A DNA stretch of 64,000 bases from Neolentinus lepideus HHB14362 ss-1 (Eukaryota > Basidiomycota > Agaricomycetes > Gloeophyllales > Gloeophyllaceae). How positions within the stretch are numbered: the stretch's first letter is position 1; the number at the start of each line of letters is the position of its first letter. The translations under genes were made by a program, and so were the position numbers. The notes below the pieces were generated by a model. The model had not been told where the DNA came from, searched no databases, and was given only the letters and a program-made list of their open reading frames with translations. The stretch lies in assembly GCA_001632425.1 (NCBI GenBank), contig KV425569.1, positions 274,495 through 338,494 of the forward strand. The letters are read 5' to 3'. Shown piece by piece: positions 1-12,073 of the stretch.

Positions 1-115
1 TATGAAAAGCAACAGTCATATATGCTCAAAGATATCAAAGATATCAAGAATCAAAAATTAACTCAGGACTCGTAAAAAATGCCATGCAGTGCAATGGCCT
101 GCTTTGCTCAAGTTC
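1..115. repeat. Diverged copy of the end of the element seen again at 12236-12290
   Basis: Positions 58-112 resemble 12236-12289: both have a CTCAGGACTC terminal motif, then GCCATGCAG, then GGCC, then CAAGT at matching spacing. This is read directly from the sequence. The likely meaning is that the window begins inside a second, older insertion related to the pogo-type element at 5346-12252. The rest of that copy lies outside the window, so its size and type cannot be given. Confidence 0.45.
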
Positions 116-2750
116 TATAGTCTGGCCTCGCGCTCGTCGGTGGTTCTTCAGATTCTTGCTGCGTAGTATTAACAATGATGACTGACATCAGTCTGGCCTG
201 TGAAACTGCTCTCAGCCTCAACTCGCAGGTACTGCTTAGACGCAAGGAGTCAGACGCACCCCTCTTATAGTGCGTGGTGAGTACTTGTCGTGGTTCTATT
301 GTCATTTTCGTGTTGTATTGCCCTGTTCCTAATTTCCATGTAAGGTTTTCCAGGGGAATCCACAGCGCTGTTGTGAACAAGTATGCAGCCATGCGTGTTC
401 CCGTTTGTCTGCTACGTCTCAGAGGCGCTTCAGTTCTCCGGAGTCCGGCACCCAACAACTCTTTGTCAAACGCGCTTCAATCGTAATTTCGTGTCCTTGG
501 TATATCGTGTTTAAGTTAACTAACTGGACAATGGACATGTACCGCTGCACACGGGCCGTATTGTAAGAGGGAAATTTTTGAACCCCCCTGGGACCGTCGT
601 GCCGAGTCCTCGCGATATATCTTGGAAGATTGCCTAACCATCCGTCTTCGTGTTTCCTGAACCACTGGCCATGTCTCATATGTCGCTACTTGACTTCCCA
701 ACATTGTTGTTGTCGTGATCCGGCGGCATCCTGGCAATGTAAGGTCCCTCGCTGTTGATTTCAAAGTCATCGTCTAAGATACTCATCTACTTTTATAGCG
801 CCTGTCGCGTCTACAAACTGTATTTGGCGCCGCTCTCGTCATTTACGGGCCTCAAAATGGCGGCAGTTAGTTACGTGTGGCAATCCTAAACGCGATACCG
901 AGGCTTATTGGCTACGCATCTGGGTCAGCATCACAGAGGCACGGGAAGCTCGATACTGTGGGTTGGCCTGAGTCATTGCAGTCTTTGGGAGTTCATTACT
1001 TCTGTCATAACTCTGAGACTGAATTTGTGCTCTAGCGCCGAAGCTTATAGAGTAACCGGCATTTAAGTCGAGTGGCGCAAGACTAAGACCCTTTGTCGGA
1101 CAGGAACTCTACGTGATTCAGAAGGTTCCAAGATATGTTCCGTTTCATGCCAGCTTCCAGGTAATACGTCGCTCAACTGTATCTCCGAATGTACATTTCG
1201 TAACGTCGGTGGCACCAGATACCCTACAGTACGTATAAGTTTATGCCGCACCTTTCCCGCCAAGCGGTTATCTATACGCAAAACCTTTGCACTCACAGTT
1301 GAAGATTTTTGTTGCTCAGCTTCGGTCTGTGGCCAGCGTGGGCCAATCTGTGAACATTTTTATGGCGTTCGTATGGTTGTCTGTGGACGTTGTCGCTCTC
1401 TTCGCGATCGGGCGCAGTGTAGGTGCTATGCAGGTGCCTAGTAGCATTGCGTTATACATACAAGGAATGCATCTCGTAAGTTCTAATCACCTCAGGCCCA
1501 GAGATTCGTTTCACAGCAGCAGGTTCATAATTGCTTGGACGGTTACCCTTTTGGACGCAGTCAGACTAATTGTGAGCACGTACGTGGCAATCATCTCTTA
1601 GGATGTTATCTATATTTTTGAAAAATTCGAGACAGAGTGATGAAGGCTGTGAGACTGAACTGTCATTCTCTACAGAGCCTGAGTGCTGCTCCACCAGTAA
1701 TGCCAGATGTCGGGACTCTGGAGAAGCGATACGACGCGGTTCCTCAAAGTAGTAAGATGCGAGTGACTGGTACGGTGAAAAATACTGATGAATTTGTGTC
1801 ATTAATGATCATTGCAGTTAGGCAACATCCGTGACAGGCGTGCTTGTATGAAAGTCTGTGAATCTCCGTTCCTGTATCCGCAAACATCATACCTGATTGA
1901 CGTAAGGATCAGAGTCGAAGACTCTGGAATGTTGTTCCCCAGATGATTGGGTCGTCCAGCGCTGATGCTTTCCGTTTAAATGAAGACATTTTCCCAGTGG
2001 CCAGAGAATCCAAACCTGATCGCTGGCCAGACGAGGATGACCACTTCTCAAACAAGCTTGAGTCATGGCTTGTTAGGTGAGCGTCGCGTTTACAAATTCC
2101 CCTCATAGCTACTGAAGTGACAAGTATAGCTTTGGCAAGGACTTCGCGCGGGCATACGGAAAATCACAGGTGCGCACTTCGACCATGATAATGTCAGATC
2201 ATCGCTGACAGGGCAATATTGATAGCCATGGCGGAACTCTTTATTCTTATGGCGGCTTTCTTCCATTTATTTGAAGTTGGGATGATATCTTCCTCGGACG
2301 AGCTCGCATTACAAGAACAGTGAGTGCGCTTTCCAGGCACATTCCCGCGTCTGCTGACTCATGTAGCTTTGTTATCTCCTGTGCGGACAGAACCTAAATA
2401 TAGTTTCATCCAACAGTTTATCTGTCAGTTTAATGCACCTCATCTGATTTCACGCCAATACTGTGCGTATAAATACTGCGCGAAGTTGATGTTGAATTGT
2501 CCATCATTGTTTTCAAGGCCGTGCTGTGATAGAGTTATTTAAACCGAACGGCATACAAAAGTTGAGACAGGAACTAGAGATATTATTACCGTTTCATGAC
2601 CATGGCACCCAGTCTGCTTCGCGTACGTTCCTATTCAGTGAGTGTAGTGACACTGAGACTCACTCGCGTCATCTCCAGGACAATATCATTGGTCTCTGGG
2701 TCTGTTTTTACATCATATTCACCGGTAATAAGCTTAACAAGTTCGTCAAT
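116..2750. other. No confident gene; weak open frames only
   Basis: I read both strands and found no protein family I recognise. The longest plausible frame is at 1287-1601 (+), 104 codons with two hydrophobic stretches, but it has no convincing splice partners and resembles nothing I know. A frame from 2526 runs in frame into the first exon of the next gene. It may therefore hold that gene's true start, or an upstream exon. Confidence 0.4.
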
Positions 2751-4264
2751 ATGCACCAGCTTGTTACTCTTCTCTATGGTGAGTCATTGACGCCCATGAG
2801 TGTTTTCAACCACTTAATGCTTCACTGACATCGTAGGCATCCACATTGTCGTCTTCATTATATGCATCTATGTCATTCTTTCAAGATGGCGCCAATCCCG
2901 CTTCGTCATTGGCCTCTTGATAGTATCTACTCTCATATTCATGTGTGCCACGATACAAATGGTATGCACCATTCTCGTTGCAGTCTTAACCACGGACCTC
3001 TCGGGGTCAATATCTGTGCGATCCCAAATTTTCTTCAAGTTCATGGACGGGGCACATAGTCAGATCCTGGCTATGGCGGATGCGCAGACACTACTGAATC
3101 AGAAGAACTTCGCAAATCTAATGATCTGCATCGAATATACGGTCACTACTGTGAATGTGTATGATCACTCCCCATCAATACTTCTCCGAGCGTGCTAACC
3201 TGGTCAACAGACTATTGACAGATGGACTTCTCGTACGTCCGAAAACCAAATTTTTTAACTTGTTTTCTGAGGCAGACATTAGATTTGGCGCTGTTATATG
3301 TTGTGGTCCAGACGCTGGCAGGTCGTCGTTATTCCCATTATGCTCTTATTAGCTGGCTCAGGTAAGGTTATACACCTCGGTTCGCCAAAATGCTATGTAG
3401 TTCACATTGAGAGCAGGCTTGGCTTTCGATGTCGTTGCCATAGCCGTTAAGATGTATCTGATCCGTTATCGGGCCCCTGTGTCCGCACCGCTCCCTCTGC
3501 CAGGATGGGACGACTTGGGAGCACAGGTGTGGCCGTTATCTGGTGCCAGCTACACGGCTTACTTCGTCGATAACGTCATAATAACGACACTAATCGGTGA
3601 CTGGTTTAATCTCGACATTGGAAGATATTTTACTGACTATCTGTTTAAAGCGTACAGGATATGGTTCTCTGCTCGACGCATAAGCAAAAACTTCCAGCAA
3701 GGGTATGGTAGAAAATATGTATTTATTTTGCATGTGATGTGCGTGACTTGGTAGTTTGCTTTACCTGGGAGCTTTTATAACGTCCGAGGCAGTATTGAAT
3801 CAGGGGCATTATATGCTTTGGCTTTGTTCGTGCTCGCTGTACTATGTTGGGTCAGCAACCCTTATTGGGTAACTGTCTGATCAGATCGTGAAAATCACGA
3901 TAATCACATTGACATGATATGTTATTTAGGGCTTCATGGAAGACGTGGCAAATGGACTAGCGGTGAGTGTACATTTGACTGCCTTGTCTTGCTACTGTTA
4001 CATCTTCCACGATAGGGCATTATCCCGACACTAGTGATTGTTCTGATTGGCCTGAATCGAGACCACTCCCCTGAGGAGATTCATAGGAGCCCTTTACCTC
4101 GATTGTACCTCAGAGATCAATCGGATTCACAGCAAGAACTTGATATGACTCCCAGGAGCAAGAGCACAGGAAACTTCATTGACATGACTGGGTCAGGTGC
4201 CACGGGTATGTCCTGTGATCTGAGCCCTAGGACAGGTAATGAAAGAAGATGCTTGAGAATGTAG
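2751..4264 (+). CDS. Multi-pass (7TM-like) basidiomycete membrane protein, multi-exon
   Basis: I recognise this as a member of the large uncharacterised Agaricomycete membrane-protein family with a D-G/A-(L/I)-(L/I)-(I/V)-(W/Y)-R-C-Y signature. Splicing by hand gives successive hydrophobic segments: MHQLVTLLYG joined to IHIVVFIICIYV after an intron at 2779-2836, then a second helix, then TDGLL joined to IWRCYMLWSRRW across a short intron ending at 3270, then TTLIA joined to YRIWFSARR, then ESGALYALALFVLAV, then GIIPTLVIVLIGL. One exon, encoding LLTDGLL, is only 22 bp. A hydrophilic tail of about 60 residues ends at 4264. Function is unknown; location is inferred to be membrane. The start is uncertain: 2751 is the last in-frame ATG before the first helix, but the frame stays open to 2526. 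A relative lies at 43478-44860 (-). Confidence 0.72.
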
Positions 4265-4757
4265 GATTAGAAGGTCACATGGAGTATATATTTGAGTCGA
4301 GCTTCTTAGCTTGTAATTTCACATAACATGATAAGGATTGTGGGTGATGACCAGACTTATGCCATCTCATCTAGCTATCAAGAAATATTCTTTTAAACAG
4401 AATAGGGACCCAAAATTAGTGATATCTGACTTGACGACGATCTTGGAATTATTGAGAACAAATTATAAGATGGTAAACTGCGATGGGCCAGGTGACCAGT
4501 GACAGTGACAAGATTGTGACACCATTCAATCATGTGGTAACCGTGGCTGTGGCTCCTTTTGTCTCGATCAATCATTACAAGACCTAGATCTGCCTTGTGG
4601 GGCTCTTCCATGAAGGCCGCTCTCAGACCATTCTCTTCTCAGTCAATAGCCATGAATTATGCTGTCTAGCAATTGAGGGTAATCACACAGATCTCAAAGC
4701 TCTGGCCCGAAGTAATTGCATTTATAAAAGACATCCAAATGAGTAATTCATTTTCTT
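4265..4757. other. Intergenic, nothing recognised
   Basis: This stretch lies between the 3' ends of two converging genes. I see AT-rich sequence with no recognisable coding segment, RNA gene or repeat. Confidence 0.5.
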
Positions 4758-5345
4758 TCAGATCTTAGGTGGACTCCTTGAGATCTCCAAATCCTTCAAC
4801 ATCTGGGTGTGCATACTATATACCCACCCATGTATGTAAATACCCCTTGTTGCCGGGTCAGAGGCCACCCATGCAGCCTTGATCATCTCACTGTTGCAAA
4901 TGTTATTGACCTGCACTTTGACACTCTCTTCTGTGACTACATTGGTGCAATCCATCCCATTAGGAACTTGAATCTCAGTTGCAATCTGTACCAGCAGCTG
5001 GAGCCACCAGTTGACAGGTGCGTCAGGCCCGTCCTCTGGGAAAGCATCAGTGTCATTGGCTGCAGCTCTGAGGCACACCTCAACACCACCACATCTAGTG
5101 TGCCCAACAATGATCACTATGGTGGGACATCATTGAAAGTACAAGTGAAGATTAGATGGTAGTTACCATGCCAGATCTTGAAATTCTGTATGGCCAATCA
5201 TAGAACAGATTGAGCATTATCATTGTCAATATGGAATAAGCTACAGGCAATGAACAAGGCATGAGTTTGTTGAACTTGGAGGTATAGCAGATGCTCACTT
5301 TGCGATGTTACAATGTACAAAAATCCTCCCAGGCACACATGTGGT
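4758..5345 (-). pseudogene. Beta-carbonic anhydrase, 3' part of a gene split by a transposon
   Basis: Beta-carbonic anhydrases are zinc enzymes that interconvert CO2 and bicarbonate. Three exons are visible on the minus strand. 5299-5345 encodes PGRIFVHCNIA. 5240-5167 encodes LFHIDNDNAQSVL, a TGA stop, then LAIQNFKIWH. 5116-4758 encodes VIIVGHTRCGGV and the C-terminal half ending in the family's IHGWVY...LKDLEISR tail. The introns between them are GT-AG, about 58 and 50 bp. The zinc-ligand pair His and Cys is intact in GHTRCGG. Two lesions stop it working as read: the in-frame TGA inside exon 5240-5167, and loss of the upstream half, whose exon sits 6.9 kb away at 12289-12337. The TGA may derive from CGA by CpG decay, which is an inference. 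Identification is strong; exact exon ends are by eye. Confidence 0.82.
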
Positions 5346-5730
5346 TATGAGTCCTGAGGTACAAAGGATGAGTTTGTACATTCAGAATGAGCGGGATGCC
5401 GAAATGGGAGTGTCATGGGAATTTGTGCCGAGTAATCAGAGTTCAAAGTATTTGTAATGCTAGCTACAAAATTTCATTCCTGATTCATAGTCCGTTTCTA
5501 GTAATCACTACAAAGTCACTACAAACTTGTTTTGTAGTCTCATTTTTTGATATTTTCTTCCTCACTTTCAGAGACTTGCTCCATTTCTTCCTTACTTCTC
5601 AATATAAGCTTATGGTATATTCATGTGTTATTCTGAATATTTCTGTATTTTTAGCATTTTGTTTGCATGCAGGATCCCTGGTACACTCTCAGAGGGCTTT
5701 CTTACCATGGGAATCTGGCATTTGTAGCAG

Positions 5731-6987
5731 TGATATGCACAGACACACAACGAAACCCGCGGAAATGAGACCTATTGTGTAGACACAACCACAAAGCAAA
5801 CACCAATGCCCTTGGTGTCAGATGGCTGTGAGGCCCAGGGTAGCGAAGGGTAATATAGTTCGGAGGGGATGGGTGTAGGTGAGACATATAGTTGGGGCTA
5901 AAGGGAGGTTGGTGCCAAGTCACTACTCAGTGGCAGTCTGAGGATAGAAGGCGACACTATGTGCTATGTAGCGCTATGTGCACGACGCTGTGTAGGTGCT
6001 ATACGATGCTCCTCCTGCTCGGCGCTGTATGGTCTTTGATGCTCTATAGAGGAGCGCTACTTGTAGTTGCTATCTCTAACTTGAACGTGTATAGATTCTG
6101 GTTAGCACTATGAGCGACACTATGCTGGTGTACTCTGTCACTATCTCTGGGTAAAGTCGGAGGTATGCAAGAGTACCTAAACGCAAGTTGCAAGACGGAC
6201 TTAGAAGAAACTCTGATGTGAGACTGAAATCTGAAGAGTGTGGGGAAGATAACCTGTTGTACAAACAGTAGAGCAATGGCTTAAATACAAGAGAGTGACT
6301 GCTCTATGTCTGATCCTATCTACCTACTACCGCGAGTTGTGCCTCTGCTCAGTCTCACATCCATACGACTTGTACTGCCTTGCTCCTAATCCACATGCAC
6401 TCTTCGACCAGTACCCTGCGTGACCAACTCTAGCATGCATGCCATTCCATGGACAGGAGCCAGTCGGGTGCATCTTGACTTTGCATTAGAGTGCGCCTCT
6501 TTGATAATCCGGGGGTGGGCTATGCTGCCGATGCTAGCGTGATCCTGCTGAAAGAGGGATAAAGGGCGGGGCCGCTCTGTGGTGCGGCGGTGTCATGATA
6601 GCTGTAGTTGTGTCATGTGTCAATGCGCACTGTATGCCTAAGGAAAGTCGCGCCAATAGAACTAGTGCTGATCCGAAGCAACGGCAGGCTGTACGCCATA
6701 TGGAAAGGCACCCTGAGACACCGCCTTGGTTCAGACCACAGTAACAATGCCAGCTGACACCTGCCGAAATGCCGATGACTCGACTGAATGACATTCAACT
6801 GACCGAGCTACTGAGGAGCCATCCTAAGTGTGCCAAGGAGCTGAGAGCCTTGTCGCTGGTGTGTAGGGTCGCTAGTGCACAGAGTACCGACAGTGTGCTA
6901 TTGAGTCGCTAAGTCGCCGTTCCCACGAAGCATGCAGAATTGCCCTAAATCACATTTTCTGGGGTCAGAAGCCAATGGGGCCTATCA
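5731..6987 (-). mobile_element. LTR-like repeat, copy 1 (left arm of the palindrome, CpG-decayed)
   Basis: This 1257-bp repeat begins TGATATGCAC and ends GGGGCCTATCA. It thus has TG...CA ends with a TGATA/TATCA inverted pair, as many long terminal repeats do. It is flanked by GCAG (5727-5730) and GCGG (6988-6991), probably a 4-bp target duplication with one change. It is an inverted copy of 6992-8284 and a direct copy of 14458-15631. No coding region for a retroelement is attached, so a solo LTR is the best reading. A large non-autonomous element of another class remains possible. Many CpG sites of the right arm appear here as TpG or CpA. Minus orientation is assigned because the TATA-like motif reads that way. 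Confidence 0.6.
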
Positions 6988-6991
6988 GCGG

Positions 6992-8284
6992 TGATAGGCC
7001 CCATTAGCTTCTGACCCCAGAAAACGCGACTTAGAGCGATTCCGCGCGCTTCGTGGGAACGGCGACTTAGCGACTCAATAGCGCACTGTCGGTACTCTGC
7101 GCACTAGCGACCCTACGCACCAGCGACAAGGCTCTCGGCTCCTCGGCGGACTTAGGATGGCTCCTCGGTAGCTCGGACGTCGGGCGTCATTCAGTCGAGT
7201 CATCGGCATTTCGGCAATGCGTCGGCCGGCGTGCTTACTGCGGTCCGAACCGAGGTGGTGTCTCAGGGCGCCTTTCCATATGGCGTACAGCCTGCCGTCG
7301 CCTAGGATCAGTGCGAGTTCTATTGGCGCGACTTTCCTTATGCGTGCAGTGCGCATCGACACATGGCACGACCACGGCTATCACGACACCGCCACACCAC
7401 AGAACGGTCCCGCCCTTTATCCCTCTATCGGCAGCATAGCCCGCCCCCGGATTATCGAAGAGGCGCGCTCTAACGCAAAGTCAAGGCGCACCCGACTGGC
7501 TCCCGTCCGCGGAGCGGCGCGCATGCTAGAATTCGTCGCGCAGGATATTGGTCGCAGAGTGCATGTGGATTAGGAGCAAGGCAGTACCAGTCGTATGGAT
7601 GTGAGGCTGAGCAGAGGCACAACTCGCCGTCGTAGGTAGATAGGATCGGACATGGAGTAGTCTTTCTTATGTATTTAAGCCATTACTTTACTATCTGCAC
7701 AACAAGTTATTCTTCACCACACACTTCAGATTTCAGTCTTGCGCCAGAGCTTTCTTAGTCCATCTTACGACCCGCGTTTAGGTACTCTTGTGTACCTCCG
7801 ACTTCACCCAGAGATAGCGACAGAGTACACCAGCGTAGCGTCGCTGTTCGTAAGTCACCACATATACGTTCCCTTCTCAAAGGCAGCCTCGTGCGCTGTA
7901 GCGTAGTACTAATCAGAGTCAACATACGTCCGAGTTAGAGATAGCAACTACCAACAGCGCTCCACTATAGAGCGTCGAAGACCACATAGCGCCGAGCAAG
8001 AGGACCATCGTACAGCGCCCATACAGCATCGCACATATAGCGCTACATAGCGCATAGCGTCGCCTTCATCCTACAGACTGCCACCAAGTAGCGACTTTGC
8101 GCCAACCTTCCTTTAGCCCCACCTATACGTCTCACCGCCACCCGTCCCCTCCGAACTATATTACCCTTCGTTTACCCCGGGCCTCGCAGCCATCTGACAC
8201 CAAGGGCTTTGGTGTTTGCTTTGTGGTTGTGTCTACCCATTAGGTCTCTTTTCCGCGGGTCTCGTCGTGTGTCTGTGCATATCA
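6992..8284 (+). mobile_element. LTR-like repeat, copy 2 (right arm of the palindrome, CpG-rich)
   Basis: This 1293-bp copy begins TGATAGGCCCC and ends GTGCATATCA, and is followed by GCGG at 8285-8288, the same four bases that separate it from copy 1. It is the reverse complement of copy 1 across its whole length, making a near-perfect palindrome centred on 6988-6991. It keeps many CpG dinucleotides that the other two copies have lost, so it is likely the youngest insertion or the least methylated. The open frames in it, for example 7217-7573, do not resemble any protein I know and are probably chance frames in GC-rich DNA. Confidence 0.62.
7669..7680 (+). promoter_or_regulatory. TATA-like motif inside LTR-like copy 2
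   Basis: The motif ATGTATTTAAGC lies near the middle of the repeat and is followed by a pyrimidine-rich stretch. This is the place expected for the U3/R boundary of an LTR promoter. The copies at 5731-6987 and 14458-15631 keep a related TTAAATACA on the minus strand. Promoter activity is inferred only from the motif. Confidence 0.3.
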
Positions 8285-8800
8285 GCGGGTAGCATGGTGG
8301 TGTGCTGCGTCGATTCCAAATGCTACTATCACTGGGGGAGTTCTTCTCTGGGGGTATGAATGTTCTCTACACACAAAATCATGTCCTGTGCCTTCAACAC
8401 TAAATGGAATAGCTTGAAACTTGGTATATACAATCTTTGGTACATTTATGAGGTACATATCAATTCAGAATTGTGAAAACTGGTCCGATTTTGAGATGGG
8501 ATGTCAGAACATTTGTGTACATGTCCACAAAATTCATGTATCTGGCAGATCCTGGGCTGGCCACCTCACCATTCAGCTCAAATTACAGGATTTAAAACAT
8601 TTGGTCCCACACAGATGGACCTGTGTAGTCTGATTGGTAAATATCAATGCAGAAGAGTTTTAATTGCAGAAATACAGGGCATCCTTCTCTGCATCTGCCA
8701 GCAAGTGTGACAGCATTGGATCTCTGCTCCAAACACAGTGGCTGAAGTGGCAGGGCAGATTTTCCATCTGCTGAGGAGACTTCCCCATCTTTGTTGGCTC

Positions 8801-10747
8801 ATGGGCTGCAAAAGAAAGAAAAAATTGACTGCTTCGAGAAAAAAATGCTCCTCTAAGCCCACCCCTCCTCAGCTCGACGAGGCACAGCTTACTGCCACTA
8901 TTGCTGATCTCAATGCAATGCCTACTGGATCTCATAATTACACGAGAACTGCTGAAAGGTTTGATGTACCATGTCATATGTTACAGAACTGCTTCCTCGG
9001 TATCAGGAAAGCTCACAAGGATGCTCATGAAAACCAGAAAATTCTCACTTCTCCTCAGGAGGAGACTTTGCTCAAATGGATGTGTCACCATGCCAAGGAG
9101 GGGCATCCTTGGGGGAGGGAAGCACTCCAGGTTAAGGTTGAACAGCTTACAGGGCACAAGCCCTCAACTGAGTGGGAAAAGGCTTTCAGGGGGCAGCATC
9201 GGGAGGTCCTGAAGTTCTGTGGAACATCTGGGTTGGACCCAAAGTGTGCGCAAGCCTTCAATCCTGTAACCATCGCAGATCACTTTTTGAAGCTGAAGGT
9301 GGCCATGGACAAGCACCAGTACAAACCCAGCAACATCTACAACTTTGACAAGATGGGGATGCAGATTGGGGGAGGGAGAAAGTGTACTGGAAAGAAACTG
9401 GAAAGAAATTCTTCATCTCACAACGTCTTCGCTCCAGGTATAGGAAGCGCAATGCAAATTTGGAGCTGGTGACTGTGATTGAGTGTGCCTGTGCTGATGG
9501 AACCATGCTGGAGCCTGGTTTCATCTTCCAAGGGAAGACATAGGATCAAGGTTGGGTTAAGAACCACCCAGGGATCTCGTGAGTCATACAGGAGGGTTTA
9601 AGATTGTGTCAACTCATCCACAAAATAGGATTGGGCTTACAAAGAATGGATGGACTGATAACCTCCAGGGTGCTGAGTGGTTGACAAAGTCCTTCATCCC
9701 ACAAGCCCATGTGAAAGCAAGCAATGACAATGATCCCATCCTCCTCATCTTTGATGGGCATGGATCTCACATGACTCAAGAGTTTCGGGATGCAGCGAAG
9801 CAAAACAACATTCACCTCTTCATGCTTTCAGCTCATACCACCCATAAGACTCAACCGTGTGATGTGGGATGTTTTGGGCCCCTGCAGAAGGCTTGGATCG
9901 ATCGAATTGAGAAGATAGTGGTGGATACTGATGCCAGTATGCCAAAGCATGAATTTGTTGATGAGTACATGGCAATATGAAAGGTCACAATCAAACCTGA
10001 AACAGTGAGGGTGGCCTTTCGAAAAATGGGTGTCACCCCATTTAATGCGGAGATCTACACAGTGGCTGACTTTGCCCCCAGTCGTACCACCTCAACAAAA
10101 GCTTATTTACCACTATCCTTTCCCTTTTTGTCAGCTCAATCCCATTTGGCCAATGAATCTGATCACATGGATGTTGACACACCTGAAGAACCACACCCTT
10201 TTGATGACCACAACCACGATAGCGACACCATCCATGACAGTGATGACAACAACTCCAACTTGGAGATTGATGATGAAATGGAGCTCGAGCATTCCCCTCT
10301 TACGTCTGCTGGTAATGACACTGGCTGCGCCATTGGCCTGGATGCTCAATTGCTCGAACCTTCATGGGGACCAAAGCTACCCCAGTTCCAGTGCACACCA
10401 ATGGACAAGCACATGTCAGCTTTGCGTCAGCTCGAAATCCTCTAAAGTGACCTCTGGTGTGCTGAGGGTCCTATCTCAATGAGTTTCATCGACATCAGAC
10501 CCCGGAGATGCATTGCAAGATGGCTGGCCAGGAGATCCAAAAGCTGAAGACAAATATCAACCTGAAGAAGGACAAAGTGGTAGGAAGGAAGTTGAATCAA
10601 TTCCAGACTGAGTCAAAGTTTTTGACAGGTGCAGAATGTGATGCACATTTCGAAGCCATTGCCAAAGAGAAGAGGAAGAAAGCACAGATTGACACTGAGA
10701 AGAGTGCAGCAAAGGTGATTCTTGAGAAGCAGATAGCAGATGAATGA
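8801..10747 (+). pseudogene. Pogo-type DDE transposase, frameshifted and interrupted
   Basis: Pieces in successive frames line up as one fungal pogo/Fot1-like transposase. The N-terminus MGCKRKKK is followed by a psq-type helix-turn-helix region (LTATIADLNAMP...YTRTAERFDVP). The first catalytic block is at about 9338-9375 (NIYNFDKMGMQIGGGRK, where DE is usual). Then come DGTMLEPGFIFQGK in another frame, NGWTDNLQGAEWL, the second catalytic Asp in LLIFDGHGSHMT, and HTTHKTQPCDVGCFGPLQ with the third. A basic, coiled tail (EKRKKAQIDTEKSAAK) ends near 10747. Lesions: a frameshift between about 9380 and 9420, TAG at about 9541, TGA near 9978 and TAA at about 10443. Several fit loss of CpG. It cannot encode a working enzyme as it stands. 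Start chosen at the first ATG before the basic region. Confidence 0.8.
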
Positions 10748-11490
10748 GCATAGATCACTAGCGACCTGAGCTTCTGCTTTGTCGGGAATCTCAAGAGTGA
10801 CCTCAGGAAGCCATATCTGCAAAATATTGCATTCTCTCTTTCATTATCATTTGATGCAACAGTTCTGAAGCTCGTCGAGGATATTGTCAAGAAGCTGAAG
10901 AGCAATGTTCTCCTTGCAAATAGTCCCCGCTATGCAGACCTTCATCATCCTGATCTCACCTCAATCCATGCAGCAAATCTTATTCCCAGGCCTGGGGTGT
11001 CTCCTCCTTCCATCTCAACTACCATAGCTCAAATACTGCCCAATCCAGAACCACTGCCACCTGAATAAATGGCTCCTCTCAGCTGACCATCAGAGCCTGT
11101 CCTCTCACCCTGTCAACCTTCCACAGCTAAATCTCATCCCCAACCAACCTACAAAGCATCCACCTCTCACAATGTCACTAATTGTGGAGCCAAAAACATC
11201 CCCCCTCCCACTGCTGATCTTTCAAACTCTCGAGGGCTGTGCATCTCACCGCATGTTAGAACACCGATAGATCCCATTCTTTTCTATAATCTCCTGCACC
11301 CTCTCATCCCTCAGCCTGCTCCACCATCACTACATCCTCCCAATTCTGATTCTCAGTATCCATGGCATTCTTCTCTGTATCCTCCTCATCTTGACTACTC
11401 ATAATGTTTACTTGTCATAGTTTTATTTGTGTATCTAGTTTGATCTAGTGTTGATACTCTAAATCTCTTTTATACAACCTAAGGTGCCCA
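10748..11490 (+). other. Tail of the pogo-type element, no intact frame
   Basis: Downstream of the broken transposase this stretch keeps coding-like, Pro/Ser-rich sequence but is cut by stops. It may be the decayed C-terminus or untranslated tail. No other gene is visible. Confidence 0.4.
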
Positions 11491-12073
11491 CCCATTTGCT
11501 TGTTGACACCTTCCAAATATGATAATTATTGATGATGTATGTATCTTTCTTACCTTATACTGGTCTACTGGCTTTATTAGCCTGTTCATTGAGTGAGTGG
11601 GGGATACCAGCAAGAGAATGATGTAGATAGCATGAAAATCTTGTGAGATTTTCCACACATCAATAGCTGGTATTTCTGCTCAGAAAAATTGGCACATTTG
11701 CTAAAAATATTGGAGAATTTTTTACAGCCCAGGGTGGCTGGGACATACCCATTTGTTGGGTCATTTGTTTGGCTATATCTTCCAAATATGCTAAATATTG
11801 ATGTTGTATATATCTTTCTTACCTAATACTGGTCTACTGGCTTTATTAGTTGGCTCATTGAGTGAACATGGGATACCAGCAAGAGCATGACATAGATAGC
11901 ATGAAAGTCCAGTGAGATTTTACATGCTATTCACATCATTAGTCACCAATAGCTGGTATTTTGGCTTAGAAAAATCGGAAAATTGCTAAAAATATCAGAA
12001 ACATTTGTACAGCCCAGAGTGGCTGGCCCATTTTTTTGAGTGATTGTTTGTACCTTCTAAATATGGTAATTGT
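11491..12073. repeat. Tandem repeat, about 270-bp unit, two full copies and a part
   Basis: Copy 1 starts at 11491, copy 2 at 11748, and a third begins at 12027 and is cut off at 12074 by the small TIR element. The landmarks TTCCAAATATG, TACTGGTCTACTGGCTTTATTAG, GGGATACCAGCAAGAG and CAATAGCTGGTATTT recur in the same order. Copies differ at many sites, so the duplication is old. It lies inside the right end of the pogo-type element. Confidence 0.75.

Noticed and set aside
1287..1601. 104-codon hydrophobic frame (+)
   Set aside because: No family motif, no matching exons and no supporting context; reported only as part of unannotated DNA.
7217..7573. 118-codon open frame in the right arm of the palindrome
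   Set aside because: It lies inside a non-coding LTR-like repeat, is not kept open in the other two copies, and resembles no known protein.
11491..12073. CRISPR-like array
   Set aside because: The units are about 270 bp, only two to three copies, diverged throughout and without spacers, in a eukaryotic genome.
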